The notes beneath the pieces are model-generated. The model searched no databases, was not told the origin of the DNA, and saw only the letters and a list, made by a program, of their open reading frames with translations. This document shows positions 28,392 to 36,906 of a DNA stretch of 64,000 nt, in pieces. The position numbers were made by a program, and so were the translations under genes. The DNA comes from Tuberibacillus sp. Marseille-P3662 (lineage in GTDB: Bacteria > Bacillota > Bacilli > Bacillales > Sporolactobacillaceae): NCBI RefSeq assembly GCF_900178005.1, contig NZ_FXBS01000006.1:1054001-1118000 (forward strand), read 5' to 3'. Numbering within the stretch: position 1 is the stretch's first letter; each line of letters starts with the position of its first letter.

Positions 28392-30383
28392 TTAAAACAA
28401 TTGTTTCATCTTGGAGACAACGTGATCAACGTTAAATCCATATTCAGACATCACTTTATCACCTTTTGCCGATGCACCAAAGCGGTCGATGGTTACCGTA
28501 TCACCCTCGATGCCGACAAATTTATGCCAACCGAACGATGCCCCGGTTTCAACAGCTAAACGCTTCGTTAGTGACGTTGGTAAAATGCTGTCCTTGTAAG
28601 CTTTCGACTGAGCATCAAATCGATCAACAGAAGGCATGCTGACAACGTTAACGTGTATATTGTCCTGCGCTAATTGCTCTTGCGCTTCAACCGCTAAGCT
28701 CACTTCTGAACCAGTTGCTATAATGATACCTTGTGGTTCATCATTTGCTTCAGAGATCACATAAGCCCCTTTGGCAACACCATCCGCAGCATTCTTTGCT
28801 GATCCATCAAGTACAGGAACACCTTGGCGTGTTAAGACAAGCGCTGTTGGTTGATCCTCATTTTCAAGGGCTAACTTCCAAGCTTCCCGTGTCTCAATAG
28901 CGTCAGCAGGACGAATGACCGAAAGATTTGGCATAGCTCGTAATGATGCTAACTGCTCGACAGGCTCATGTGTTGGACCGTCTTCTCCAACCGCAATGCT
29001 ATCGTGCGTAAAAACATATGTGACTGGCAAATGCATAATGGCTGATAGGCGTAATGCTGGACGCAAATAGTCAGAGAAAACAAAGAATGTTGAACCAAAG
29101 GGCTTGACGCCTCCATGGAGTCCCATGCCATTAACAGCAGCAGCCATCGCAAATTCGCGTACGCCGAACCAGACGTTTCTCCCTTGATAGGTACCTGGTA
29201 GGAAATCGTCGCTCTCTTTCATTAATGTTTTCGTTGATGAGGCAAGATCAGCGGCACCACCAAAAATTTGCGGTACGGATTTGGACAGCGCATTAATCAC
29301 TTCACTGGAGGCTGCACGGGTTGCCAGCTTATCGCCAACTTCGAATGCTGGTAGGGATTCAGAATAGCCTTCAGGCAACGTGCCATTAATGGCCATCTCC
29401 AATTCTTTTGCGAGTTCCGGATATTCTTCTTTGTAGGCAGCAAACTGGCGATTCCAATCTTGTTCGAGTTGCTCACCTTTTTCAGCAATACGAGCAAAGT
29501 GTTGCTGAACATCTTCAGGAACTGTAAATGCATCATCGTAATCCCATTCATAACTTTTCTTCGCTTCAGTGACTTCTTCAGCACCAAGTGGAGCTCCATG
29601 AGCGTCTTTTGTGCCAGACTTATTCGGGCTGCCGAAACCAATGGTCGTCTTCACTTCAATAAATGTCGGTTTGTCAGTCGTTTCAGTTGCTTGACGCAAG
29701 GCTTCATTAATTTCATTAAGATTATTGCCATCCTCAACGTGAAGAACCTGCCATCCATAAGCTTCAAACCGTTTTTTAACATTCTCAGAGAATGCCATAT
29801 GTAGGTCGCCATCCAGAGAAATATCATTTGAGTCATATAAAACGACAAGTCGACCGAGTTTAAGATGGCCAGCAAGTGAAGCTGCTTCAGCAGAAACGCC
29901 TTCCATTAAGTCGCCATCACCGCAAATAGCATATGTATGATGTTTAACCATTTCATATTGGTCACGATTGTATTTGTCAGCCAAATGCTGTTCGGCCATT
30001 GCCATACCGACAGCCATCGCTACGCCTTGACCAAGTGGTCCTGTTGTAGCTTCAACTCCTGGTGTATCCCCAACTTCTGGGTGTCCCGGGGTCTTGCTTC
30101 CCCATTGTCTAAATGATTTTAAATCATCGATGGATACATCATATCCATTTAAGTGCAGAAGACTATATAGCAACATAGAGCCATGACCTGCAGACAAAAC
30201 AAAGCGATCTCGATTAAACCAATCGGGGTTCTTCGGATTGTGCTTCATGAAACTTGACCAGAGTGTATAAGCCATGGGCGCTGCACCCATAGGTAGACCT
30301 GGGTGTCCGCTATTAGCCGTTTCAACAGCATCAATAGATAGCGTCCGAATTGTATTAATAGCTTTTTGTTCAATTGATTGCAT
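28392..30383 (-). CDS. tkt: Transketolase
   Basis: 663 residues. The ThDP signature includes [15 protein letters not shown] and [20 protein letters not shown], and [17 protein letters not shown] lies in the Pyr domain. It moves two-carbon units in the pentose phosphate pathway. The start at 30383 ([18 protein letters not shown]) aligns with family N termini; another ATG lies five codons upstream. Its place between ynzC and sirA is conserved. Confidence 0.95.
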   Translation of the reverse strand: MQSIEQKAINTIRTLSIDAVETANSGHPGLPMGAAPMAYTLWSSFMKHNPKNPDWFNRDRFVLSAGHGSMLLYSLLHLNGYDVSIDDLKSFRQWGSKTPGHPEVGDTPGVEATTGPLGQGVAMAVGMAMAEQHLADKYNRDQYEMVKHHTYAICGDGDLMEGVSAEAASLAGHLKLGRLVVLYDSNDISLDGDLHMAFSENVKKRFEAYGWQVLHVEDGNNLNEINEALRQATETTDKPTFIEVKTTIGFGSPNKSGTKDAHGAPLGAEEVTEAKKSYEWDYDDAFTVPEDVQQHFARIAEKGEQLEQDWNRQFAAYKEEYPELAKELEMAINGTLPEGYSESLPAFEVGDKLATRAASSEVINALSKSVPQIFGGAADLASSTKTLMKESDDFLPGTYQGRNVWFGVREFAMAAAVNGMGLHGGVKPFGSTFFVFSDYLRPALRLSAIMHLPVTYVFTHDSIAVGEDGPTHEPVEQLASLRAMPNLSVIRPADAIETREAWKLALENEDQPTALVLTRQGVPVLDGSAKNAADGVAKGAYVISEANDEPQGIIIATGSEVSLAVEAQEQLAQDNIHVNVVSMPSVDRFDAQSKAYKDSILPTSLTKRLAVETGASFGWHKFVGIEGDTVTIDRFGASAKGDKVMSEYGFNVDHVVSKMKQLF

Positions 30384-30507
30384 CTTAAACCAAACCATCC
30401 CTTCATATTTACTGCTTACATATCATATAGTTTAACACAAAACCATCACGTTCATCACTTATAAACTTTTGCAAAATCTAATCATAACTCTTATATTACA
30501 GTAAACA

Positions 30508-30542
30508 TTGAAAGCCCAATTTTATATGAAATTGGGCTTTGA
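30508..30542 (-). terminator. Terminator after ynzC
   Basis: AAAGCCCAATTT-CATAT-AAAATTGGGCTTT on the minus strand gives a 12-bp stem, downstream of ynzC and upstream of tkt. Confidence 0.8.
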
Positions 30543-30553
30543 GCTGTATAACT

Positions 30554-30790
30554 TTAATGAAAGTCTTTAGATTGGCGTTGACTCTGTTTAAGTTTTTCCG
30601 GAGTGACATCTTGTCCTTCAGGATCGACAACCTTAAGACCATGCAATTGCTGCTTGAAGTTTTTTCTAAACGTCTTTAAATACTCTTCTCTCAATTTTTG
30701 CTGTTCCTGACTTTCTTCCTGTGTAAGCCCTTCTGCTTTTTTCTTGCGACCGAGCTCAGAAATGCGATTTAATTTATCTTCAGAAAGCAT
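30554..30790 (-). CDS. ynzC: DUF896 family protein YnzC
   Basis: 78 residues with the DUF896 core ISELGRKKKAEGLTQEESQEQQKLREEYLK, a predicted helical hairpin. In B. subtilis ynzC lies in the SOS-induced yneA operon. Start 30790 gives the family length. Its molecular role is unknown. Confidence 0.88.
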   Translation of the reverse strand: MLSEDKLNRISELGRKKKAEGLTQEESQEQQKLREEYLKTFRKNFKQQLHGLKVVDPEGQDVTPEKLKQSQRQSKDFH

Positions 30791-31007
30791 CTGCAAATCT
30801 CCCTCTACAATCATTTTACTATGTTGAACGAACAGGACGTGCTAGCATCGGGGTTGCAAAAGACCGCCCGAGCTTTTAGCCGATGGTCCTTTTCTTCTCT
30901 GCTGAAATCGTGATATAGGTACTTAACGGAGCGAGAAAGAGCTCCATTAATGCAAAATACTCTTCTTAGCTTAACGCATAAGGAAACGATCGTTCAAGCA
31001 AGCAGAA

Positions 31008-31298
31008 TTACTTTTCTATTGGAATAACAAGTGTTTCACCAATATCGAGTTGGTAAGCATTAATATGATTAACTCTTTCCACCCAATTAACGAACTTTTT
31101 AATCGGCATATGATGTTGATCCTGAAAGTCTTCACCGATCTCCCATAGTGTATCCCCTGCTTCGACTTCAATAGTTTTAAATTGTCCCGCTTGAGCAGGA
31201 TGCAATTGATCTGCAACTTCAAAAATTGAAAGAATGACTAAAATACCAAATATGAAATAAAGACAATAGGTTTTTGTGACTCGCTTAATCACTGTCAT
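31008..31298 (-). CDS. yneA: Cell-division suppressor YneA
   Basis: 96 residues. A membrane span (about 10-28) is followed by an extracellular LysM domain (TIEVEAGDTLWEIGEDFQ to LVIPIEK). During the SOS response YneA delays septation. Start 31298 has AGGGGG upstream. Divergent from lexA across a region with LexA boxes. The yneB resolvase-like gene that follows yneA in B. subtilis is missing. Confidence 0.88.
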   Translation of the reverse strand: MTVIKRVTKTYCLYFIFGILVILSIFEVADQLHPAQAGQFKTIEVEAGDTLWEIGEDFQDQHHMPIKKFVNWVERVNHINAYQLDIGETLVIPIEK

Positions 31299-31316
31299 AA
31301 TCATCAACCCCCTAAA

Positions 31317-31391
31317 CGAATACATGTTCTTATGTAATTTAAGTTTAATGGGAACAATCGTTTGTGTCAAGATTTTTCGAACGAATGTTTG
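31317..31391. promoter_or_regulatory. LexA (SOS) boxes between yneA and lexA
   Basis: CGAACGAATGTTTG (31378-31391) fits the Bacillus SOS box CGAAC-N4-GTTYG exactly. CGAATACATGTTCT (31317-31330) and GGAACAATCGTTTG (31351-31364) are near matches. A weaker GAAATTTGTTC follows at about 31430. This arrangement allows LexA to repress both genes. Confidence 0.85.
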
Positions 31392-31456
31392 TATGGTGTG
31401 GAATTTCATGCTATACTATTATTAAGATGAAATTTGTTCCAAGGGGTTGACCAATT

Positions 31457-32077
31457 GTGAAACTATCAAACCGGCAACAAGCAATCTTAGATTTTATACG
31501 ACAAGAAGTCCGCTCTAAAGGATATCCGCCTTCTGTTCGGGAAATTGGTGATGCCGTCGGATTGGCTTCAAGCTCAACGGTACACGGACATTTGTCGAGA
31601 CTTGAGAAAAATGGTCACATCAGACGTGATCCAACCAAACCGAGAGCGATTGAACTGTTGGAGGAAGATGTGAATCAATCAACGGCACCTGCCCAGACAA
31701 GTATCGATGTACCCATTATCGGCAAAGTCACGGCAGGACAACCAATTACTGCCATTGAGAATGTCGAAGAGTATTTTCCCGTCCCAACCAGTATGGTTGG
31801 AGATGATGAAGCCTTTATTCTAAATGTTTCCGGGGAGAGTATGATTGACACCGGCATTCTTGACGGTGATAAGGTCATTGTGAGACAGCAAAGAATTGCT
31901 GATAACGGAGACATTATCGTTGCCATGACGGAAGAAGATGAAGCTACGGTTAAACGATTCTACAAAGAAGATGGGCATATTCGTCTACAACCGGAGAACC
32001 CAAATATGGAACCGATCATTTTAAATGATTGTGTGATTTTAGGCAAAGTCATTGGTGTTTTTCGAAATATACATTAA
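31457..32077 (+). CDS. lexA: SOS repressor LexA
   Basis: 206 residues. The winged HTH (about 1-65, with [26 protein letters not shown]) is joined to an S24 peptidase domain. The self-cleavage bond is Ala93-Gly94 (VTAGQP), the catalytic Ser128 is in SGESM and the Lys166 is in TVKRF. It starts with GTG after AAGGGG. Confidence 0.97.
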   Translation: MKLSNRQQAILDFIRQEVRSKGYPPSVREIGDAVGLASSSTVHGHLSRLEKNGHIRRDPTKPRAIELLEEDVNQSTAPAQTSIDVPIIGKVTAGQPITAIENVEEYFPVPTSMVGDDEAFILNVSGESMIDTGILDGDKVIVRQQRIADNGDIIVAMTEEDEATVKRFYKEDGHIRLQPENPNMEPIILNDCVILGKVIGVFRNIH

Positions 32078-32079
32078 AA

Positions 32080-32130
32080 AGGGTGTCACTAAAGCATTCC
32101 GGAATGCTTTAGTGACACCCTCTTTTTGAA
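32080..32130. terminator. Long perfect terminator hairpin after lexA
   Basis: AAAGGGTGTCACTAAAGCAT pairs perfectly with its complement around TCCGGA and is followed by CTTTTT. The stem of about 20 bp is much longer than needed. Confidence 0.85.
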
Positions 32131-32211
32131 TTGTGATTAAAAGTATTTATGGTATATGCATTTTATCGTTGTACATCCTAAGGAGAGCATAAATAGAACG
32201 GAGGAATGTCA

Positions 32212-32775
32212 TTGGATTACAACGAGTATTGGAACCAGATATATGAGAAAAGTGACCAACTCAATTCACTAATTTCTTCTTACTGGAATCACTATTCCAA
32301 TATGGAAACTTGGCAGTTTTGGTTTATTGTTTCCTTGTTGGTGGTTCCTTTAATCTTACTTTATTTCAAAGTGGACCGAGAAAGAATTTTCGAGTTATTT
32401 TTCTTCGGATATACAGTAAATATGTTGTGGACATTTACAGATATTGCACTAGAAGGTAGCCGTTACTTGGTTCATCTATACTTTTTTTTACCTATGTTAC
32501 CGTATGCATTAAATTTGACTGCATCGTTAATTCCGGTGGGGTTTATACTTCTATATCAATATTGTACCAATAACAAAAAGAATTTTTATTTATTTACATT
32601 ATTATTAAGTGCCATATTTTCGTTTGTTTTCGCACCTATTGAAAAATATTTAGGATTCATAGAACTTAGAAAAGGATTTAATCTCATTTATCTATTTCTT
32701 ATAGACGTGGGGATTGCATTTATTTCTTACTGGTTTACAAAGATAATTTTAAAAATAAAAGGTGGTCACTTTTAG
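32212..32775 (+). CDS. CBO0543-like multi-pass membrane protein
   Basis: About 187 residues with five hydrophobic segments (roughly 35-55, 70-90, 105-125, 130-150 and 160-180). The pattern D..LEG.RY.....FFLPMLPYALNLTASLIPVGF resembles the CBO0543 family of Firmicutes. Function unknown. TTG at 32212 sits 7 bases after GGAGG. The ATG at 32206 is too close to it. Confidence 0.6.
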   Translation: MDYNEYWNQIYEKSDQLNSLISSYWNHYSNMETWQFWFIVSLLVVPLILLYFKVDRERIFELFFFGYTVNMLWTFTDIALEGSRYLVHLYFFLPMLPYALNLTASLIPVGFILLYQYCTNNKKNFYLFTLLLSAIFSFVFAPIEKYLGFIELRKGFNLIYLFLIDVGIAFISYWFTKIILKIKGGHF

Positions 32776-32963
32776 TGCCTGATGGAAGCGTAATTGAGCA
32801 AACACAGTTTTTCAGTATTAGCATCTAGCTTTGCCTGAACTGTAGCCCATTCAAGACCTTTATGGCCGTTTATGTTTTTCTCAAAACGGGCTTTTAATGC
32901 TCTGAGTAATTCTTCACGTTGTTCTAGTGACAACTCCTTTTTATTGCTGATTTTATTTCTCAC
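32772..32963 (-). pseudogene. DUF4256-like N-terminal fragment
   Basis: 63 residues. The section LSLEQREELLRALKARFEKN...HKGLEWATVQAKLDANTEKL matches the start of DUF4256 proteins, which I recall as close to three times longer. The match ends at about residue 55 and is followed by unrelated residues and a stop inside the neighbouring gene's end. Best read as a remnant. Confidence 0.5.
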
Positions 32964-32979
32964 TATCGTTTAATTCCCC

Positions 32980-33262
32980 TTACAGACTCGGCATAAGTGC
33001 TTGTCCATCCAAGATAAGTTTATCATAAATATTGTGGATCTCTCCCCCTCTGTATTACAAGTAAGAAAGATTGAAAACGAAGGGGTAAAGGAAAACTCAT
33101 GCGTTACATTACTATTAATGCACATAAATTCTTGCCCCTTTAAGGAAAAGGTTGCAAGCATTTGTTCCTGCTTCCCCGGCTTCGTTTGTTCCGTAGCGCG
33201 AGATACTCGTAATATCCGAATCGTCAATAAGTGATGTGTAATAATTCATCGCCTCTTCTGCC
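32980..33262 (-). pseudogene. Decayed VOC-family (PhnB/glyoxalase-like) gene
   Basis: Three reading frames together give EEAMNYYTSLIDDSDITSIS, then TFSLKGQEFMCINSNVTHEF, then EIHNIYDKLILDGQALMPSL. These are consecutive parts of a VOC/3-demethylubiquinone-methyltransferase-like protein. Two frameshifts separate them, and both ends are missing. It cannot make a working protein. Confidence 0.8.
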
Positions 33263-33280
33263 TTTTTTCCCCCTAAAAAA

Positions 33281-33313
33281 AACAAAAACCCCTCGACGCC
33301 TGAGCGCCAAGGG
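33281..33313 (-). terminator. glnA terminator
   Basis: On the minus strand CCCTTGGCGC-TCAG-GCGTCGAGGG is followed by GTTTTTGTTTTTTTT, directly after the glnA stop codon. Confidence 0.8.
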
Positions 33314-33322
33314 ATTCAAAGA

Positions 33323-33379
33323 TTAATAGGTAGCCATATATTGATCGCGTTCCCACGGGTGTACTTGCGTGCGGAACAG
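33323..33379 (-). pseudogene. glnA: 3' end of glutamine synthetase gene; left prophage junction (attL)
   Basis: Read on the minus strand, these bases encode LFRTQVHPWERDQYMATY and a TAA stop, the highly conserved C terminus of Bacillus glutamine synthetase. Homology stops abruptly at about 33379, and no glnA body lies upstream in the window. The phage module begins there. This is the expected product of integration into the 3' end of glnA: the gene body, completed by the phage copy of the core, should lie beyond the right end. glnA next to lexA agrees with the host order. Confidence 0.85.
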
Positions 33380-33480
33380 AGTTTGTACCGAATAAATATA
33401 ATCAAACTCTATTAAAATACTGATATAAAAGGAAATTGAAAAATAAATTTTTCACATCATTTCATACTCTATCGAATATT

Positions 33481-33530
33481 CTTGGGTATTTCTTGGGTGA
33501 AATCTTGGGTGATTTGGGTGTTTCGGGTGA
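33481..33530. repeat. Tandem TTGGGTG repeats beside the attachment site
   Basis: Four TTGGGT copies (33482, 33493, 33505, 33514) and a TCGGGT variant (33523), spaced 9-12 bp, lie about 100 bp inside the left end. Such clustered direct repeats near an attachment site resemble integrase arm sites or excisionase sites. Confidence 0.5.
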
Positions 33531-33550
33531 ATGCAATATTGCGGAAGATA

Positions 33551-33581
33551 AGGACGGCAACCCGACGAGGTTCCGTCCTTA
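33551..33581 (-). terminator. Terminator of the FtsK/replication-relaxation operon
   Basis: AAGGACGG-AACCTCGTCGGGTTG-CCGTCCTT on the minus strand, then TATCTTCC. Directly after the last gene of the operon. Confidence 0.7.
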
Positions 33582-33584
33582 ATT

Positions 33585-33872
33585 TTACCCAATATCTTCT
33601 TCAACTTCGTTATTACTGTTATGATCTAGGGATCTAACCAAACTTTCTTGTATCGCCGCAGTACAAAACAACAGAGTTGAAACAATTGCTGACGTTGCAA
33701 AAATAAACGATGCGTATATCCATCTCAAAGGGTTTGGGGTTGTAACTGCACCCAAACCTAAAGCATCGTCCGCTCCTTCAGGCATTGGTTGTTTTAAACT
33801 AAACCCAACAGTTAAACCAGCTATCGCCCCTACTATCAAAATTAAAATAGCGACGATTTTCTTTTCTTTCAT
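33585..33872 (-). CDS. Small phage membrane protein, two spans
   Basis: 95 residues with two hydrophobic segments (about 6-26 and 48-73) joined by an extracellular-type loop, and a C-terminal acidic tail. Not recognised. It is last in the leftmost phage operon. Membrane partners are common beside phage FtsK-like genes, but the role is unknown. Confidence 0.6.
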   Translation of the reverse strand: MKEKKIVAILILIVGAIAGLTVGFSLKQPMPEGADDALGLGAVTTPNPLRWIYASFIFATSAIVSTLLFCTAAIQESLVRSLDHNSNNEVEEDIG

Positions 33873-33898
33873 TATCTATATACCCCCCTAGTATTTTC

Positions 33899-34552
33899 TC
33901 AAATGGCACTATTCGACAAATCCCATTTAATAACCTTTTTCTTTGGGAAAAAGCGATGATAAAAGTTTGATATTATTTTCGCTTGGTACACCTTAAAATC
34001 ATTCACAAATGAAGTGTCGTAATTTTTATCTGTGATAATCAGAACGGTTGGGAATACTTCTTTCCCGTACACTTGCCACGATAATTCTTTCCACAATTCA
34101 CTACGTTTGTAAGCTTTATAACGTTCCAATTTATCTCTCATATTTTTGTTTGAATAAGTCAATGAGTTTTGTACTTCAATGAAAAACGGTGCGTTCTGCC
34201 AAATAGTAAATATGTCTGGTTCGATGGTTCCTTTATCACCAAATTTAGGTTCGACCTCGAACTGTTTGATACCACCAATTTTACGCATTTCCTTATAGCA
34301 TTCTACAATTTTAAGAAAGTGACTGATTTTAGACGATCCTTTTTTGACAGTGGTTGGTTTAGGAAAATACATGAACGGCCTTGTATTAGTGTCAGCTTCA
34401 ATATATCCATCACGTCTTAACCTTTTCAAAACATAATTTGCAGATGTCCGTGGGCTGTTCAAATTTCCAAAATAAAGCGTTGCAATATCATCCCTTGTCA
34501 TTACCCTAAATCGTTCTAAATCTTTGATAATGGCCTTGTCACGTTGTCTCAT
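33899..34552 (-). CDS. Replication-relaxation family protein
   Basis: 217 residues. The N-terminal winged helix (IIKDLERFRVMTRDDIATLYF...VLKRLRRDGYIEA) is followed by a nuclease-like fold segment (EPDIFTIWQNAPFFIEVQ). This layout is the Replic_Relax family found on plasmids, ICEs and Bacillus phages. It overlaps the FtsK-like gene and starts at 34552 after GGGTGATGACG. Likely involved in plasmid-type replication or regulation. Confidence 0.7.
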   Translation of the reverse strand: MRQRDKAIIKDLERFRVMTRDDIATLYFGNLNSPRTSANYVLKRLRRDGYIEADTNTRPFMYFPKPTTVKKGSSKISHFLKIVECYKEMRKIGGIKQFEVEPKFGDKGTIEPDIFTIWQNAPFFIEVQNSLTYSNKNMRDKLERYKAYKRSELWKELSWQVYGKEVFPTVLIITDKNYDTSFVNDFKVYQAKIISNFYHRFFPKKKVIKWDLSNSAI

Positions 34553-35681
34553 CGTCATCACCCAAAACATTAAAAGGATTATCGTCAACAGACGATTGTT
34601 CATCCTGATTCGCCGACTTTGGAACTTTTAACGGTTCTAATATGACCTTGGCAACCTCTAAGTCAAGGAATGGTCCTTGTAATAACTCAATATCATCGCT
34701 TTTCATATACATGCGACCTGGTGTATTAATTGATATGTCTGCTGCATTTTCAACTGTGCGCCCTAATGTAATGTTTGAATTGATCCTGTCAGCGTGTTTA
34801 AATGCCATGCGAATAGTGAGATTGTTTTTTAATTTCCCGTCTAAAATGTCACTGTCTGGGCGTTGCATAGAAAGAATGAGATAGACGCCCAACGCCCGGC
34901 CAATCGCGCTTATATCCTCGATCGTACTCATGATGTCTTTTTCATCCTTAAGAAGCGCAACCTCATCAATGCAAACAACAATACTCGGCAAATGGAACGG
35001 TAGGTCTTTGATATGCGCTTTCTCGTGTTTATCCAGAAGATCACCGCGTTTTTTCAGTATATCGTTCACATATGCAAGATATCCATCTAACGTGATACTG
35101 CTCGTGCATACGCCTTCCACATGCGGCAAACGTCGGAAAACATGAAACTCTGAGCGCTTCAAATCGCCTAGTACAAGGCGTAGATCGTCCGATGAGTAAT
35201 GTTTCACAAGCGTGCTTAAAATTGCTCTCAATTGAGTTGATTTCCCCGATCCTGTTTCACCAGCTATCAATAAATGAGGATGGTTTTCCATGTCATATAA
35301 TCGCATTTTCCCGTGACGATCCACACCACAAATGATTGGCAAGTCATATTTTTTTAGTTTAAAATTCTCAAAATTATATTCAACACCACTAGGCATACTA
35401 TATTTGTGGATTGATAGGACAAACTTTTTATATTCTCCGCTAATGTCGATGTTGTCACCGAATATTTGTTGAAAGACAAACCATTGCTTTTGAATTTGCT
35501 TTGGGTCGACCCCATCCGGTAGTGTGAATACAAATGTTGTTTTGTCTTCAGTGGAACGATAATCAATGATATAAGGATAAACTTGATATTTCTTTTTTCC
35601 AGTAGACACTTCTTTGTATAAATGAGCGTTTCTAAATACACGCTTGAGTTTTTGTTTGTGGGGATTACAAAATATCATCAC
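34539..35681 (-). CDS. FtsK/SpoIIIE-type DNA translocase domain protein
   Basis: 380 residues. Walker A is LIAGETGSGKSTQLRAIL and Walker B is SIVVCIDEVALL, followed by LILSMQRPDSDILDGKLKNN, a typical FtsK motor pattern. There are no membrane spans, so it is a soluble motor similar to those of ICE coupling proteins and Bacillus phage lysogeny modules. First of a pair with the replication-relaxation gene (overlap 14 bp). Its role in phage DNA transfer or maintenance is inference. Confidence 0.8.
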   Translation of the reverse strand: MMIFCNPHKQKLKRVFRNAHLYKEVSTGKKKYQVYPYIIDYRSTEDKTTFVFTLPDGVDPKQIQKQWFVFQQIFGDNIDISGEYKKFVLSIHKYSMPSGVEYNFENFKLKKYDLPIICGVDRHGKMRLYDMENHPHLLIAGETGSGKSTQLRAILSTLVKHYSSDDLRLVLGDLKRSEFHVFRRLPHVEGVCTSSITLDGYLAYVNDILKKRGDLLDKHEKAHIKDLPFHLPSIVVCIDEVALLKDEKDIMSTIEDISAIGRALGVYLILSMQRPDSDILDGKLKNNLTIRMAFKHADRINSNITLGRTVENAADISINTPGRMYMKSDDIELLQGPFLDLEVAKVILEPLKVPKSANQDEQSSVDDNPFNVLGDDDETT

Positions 35682-35866
35682 AAAAACCTCCCTAGCGGAT
35701 TGTTAATGAACAAATAACCAACACCGCATAGACCCATAATGATTAGTAAAACAAGCAATATAGAACTGATTTTCTGGGCATCTTCAACACGATCACGCTT
35801 TAATAAATGTCGCTCCCAAAATGCACACCCTATAATGACACCGCCGACAACACCAGCTACAATCAC
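35678..35866 (-). CDS. Small phage membrane protein
   Basis: 62 residues with two hydrophobic segments (1-14 and about 34-55). Its GTG start overlaps the stop of the preceding small gene, and its end overlaps the FtsK-like gene start, so it is part of the same operon. Not recognised. Confidence 0.6.
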   Translation of the reverse strand: MIVAGVVGGVIIGCAFWERHLLKRDRVEDAQKISSILLVLLIIMGLCGVGYLFINNPLGRFL

Positions 35867-36000
35867 TTTAAATCACGCCCTCTCGGATTAAAGGTGTAAT
35901 ATCTTTTAATCCGCTTTTCTTGTCGGTTTCCTTCACAAATAAACCCGATCACGTAACCTAAGCCGATACAATAAGCACAAAAAGCAAGTTTTATGATCAT
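35863..36000 (-). CDS. Tiny phage membrane protein
   Basis: 45 residues with one N-terminal membrane span (MIIKLAFCAYCIGLGYVIGF) and a basic tail. Start ATGA overlaps the stop of the upstream gene, and the stop overlaps the next GTG. This double coupling is the evidence that it is translated. Function unknown. Confidence 0.6.
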   Translation of the reverse strand: MIIKLAFCAYCIGLGYVIGFICEGNRQEKRIKRYYTFNPRGRDLK

Positions 36001-36389
36001 GAAATCATTCCTCCTGATATTGAATATAGAATGTTTCCGCCCAATTCCTGCATGAACGATGTGTAGTTATTGTACAGACTTACAATTCCGTCATTTCCAA
36101 GCACCTCACCACCCAGGTTTCTCATATAAGAAACATATCCGTTGTACCAATCAATTGGTTTTAAGTTATTTATCATGTCTGGGTTGGCTAAAATGCTGTG
36201 GTTGTATAGATTCTCTGGGTAAGATTCTAAATTTACTTTTAGGTCTGACAAGCCGCCACAAGCCTTCATGTTACTAATGAATGTTTGTGGGACATCTAAT
36301 GGGTCGATATCAAAGGTGACATCCTTTAAGTCGTGACCGTCCCACTTAAAATTCATTTGAAAAACATTCGATCGTTCTCCGCATTTCAT
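35997..36389 (-). CDS. Phage hypothetical protein, first gene of the FtsK operon
   Basis: 130 residues, Asn/Gly/Tyr-rich, without a recognised domain. Four tandem-overlapping genes follow it to the FtsK-like translocase, and its promoter faces the Cro-like gene. GGAGAG-type spacing upstream is only fair. No function can be proposed. Confidence 0.6.
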   Translation of the reverse strand: MKCGERSNVFQMNFKWDGHDLKDVTFDIDPLDVPQTFISNMKACGGLSDLKVNLESYPENLYNHSILANPDMINNLKPIDWYNGYVSYMRNLGGEVLGNDGIVSLYNNYTSFMQELGGNILYSISGGMIS

Positions 36390-36696
36390 AAAAGTCTCCC
36401 CTCTCTTTCCTCTCGATCACTCCGACTCTCATCTCCGTTCTCTCCTTTCACTCCCCTCTAAACAAATTGGCAAAATTACTGTTTTGATTAGTGAAGACAA
36501 CTTTAAAACATTTGTTTAGGGTACTTTTGTTGCAACAATTGCAGATGATTTTGTAGTGGACTTTGTGGCTACATTTGTTGTTGCTTTTGTTAAATACTAT
36601 GGCCTTTAAGATTGGGCGTTGCCTGTCCACCCAAATTAATTTTTGAAGGACAAACAGTATTTTTGTAGAAAGTAAGTATGTAGAGGTGGACAAAAC
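36390..36696. promoter_or_regulatory. Divergent control region of the left phage module
   Basis: About 307 bp between the FtsK operon (minus) and the Cro-like gene (plus). It holds four copies of a C[AT]TTTGTT motif (near 36510, 36529, 36572 and 36584) within 80 bp, which may be operators of the Cro-like protein. A minus-strand reading frame inside it has no ribosome site and low-quality composition. Confidence 0.45.
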
Positions 36697-36906
36697 ATGT
36701 ATAAATGTCGATTAAAAGTGATATTAGCGGAAAAGGATATGCAGCAAAACGATCTACTTAAAAAAGTGGATATAGGCCGAGGAACTTTAAGTCAATTAGT
36801 TAATAATAAAACAACACCTAATTTTGATACTGCTTATAGGATCGCCGAAACACTGGACATGAAAATCGAAGATATATGGGTGAGAGTTGATGATCCTGCC
36901 GACTGA
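36697..36906 (+). CDS. Cro/CI-type helix-turn-helix regulator
   Basis: 69 residues, almost wholly an HTH_3-type domain (MQQNDLLKKVDIGRGTLSQL, then TPNFDTAYRIAETLDM). It belongs to the YozG/Cro-like short regulators. Divergent from the FtsK operon and probably its repressor. It lacks the C-terminal domain of CI-like repressors. Confidence 0.8.
   Translation: MYKCRLKVILAEKDMQQNDLLKKVDIGRGTLSQLVNNKTTPNFDTAYRIAETLDMKIEDIWVRVDDPAD

Noticed and set aside
36448-36693. 81-codon minus-strand reading frame in the divergent phage control region
   Set aside because: No ribosome site, composition dominated by Asn, Lys, Cys and Ser, and it would cover the promoters of both flanking operons.
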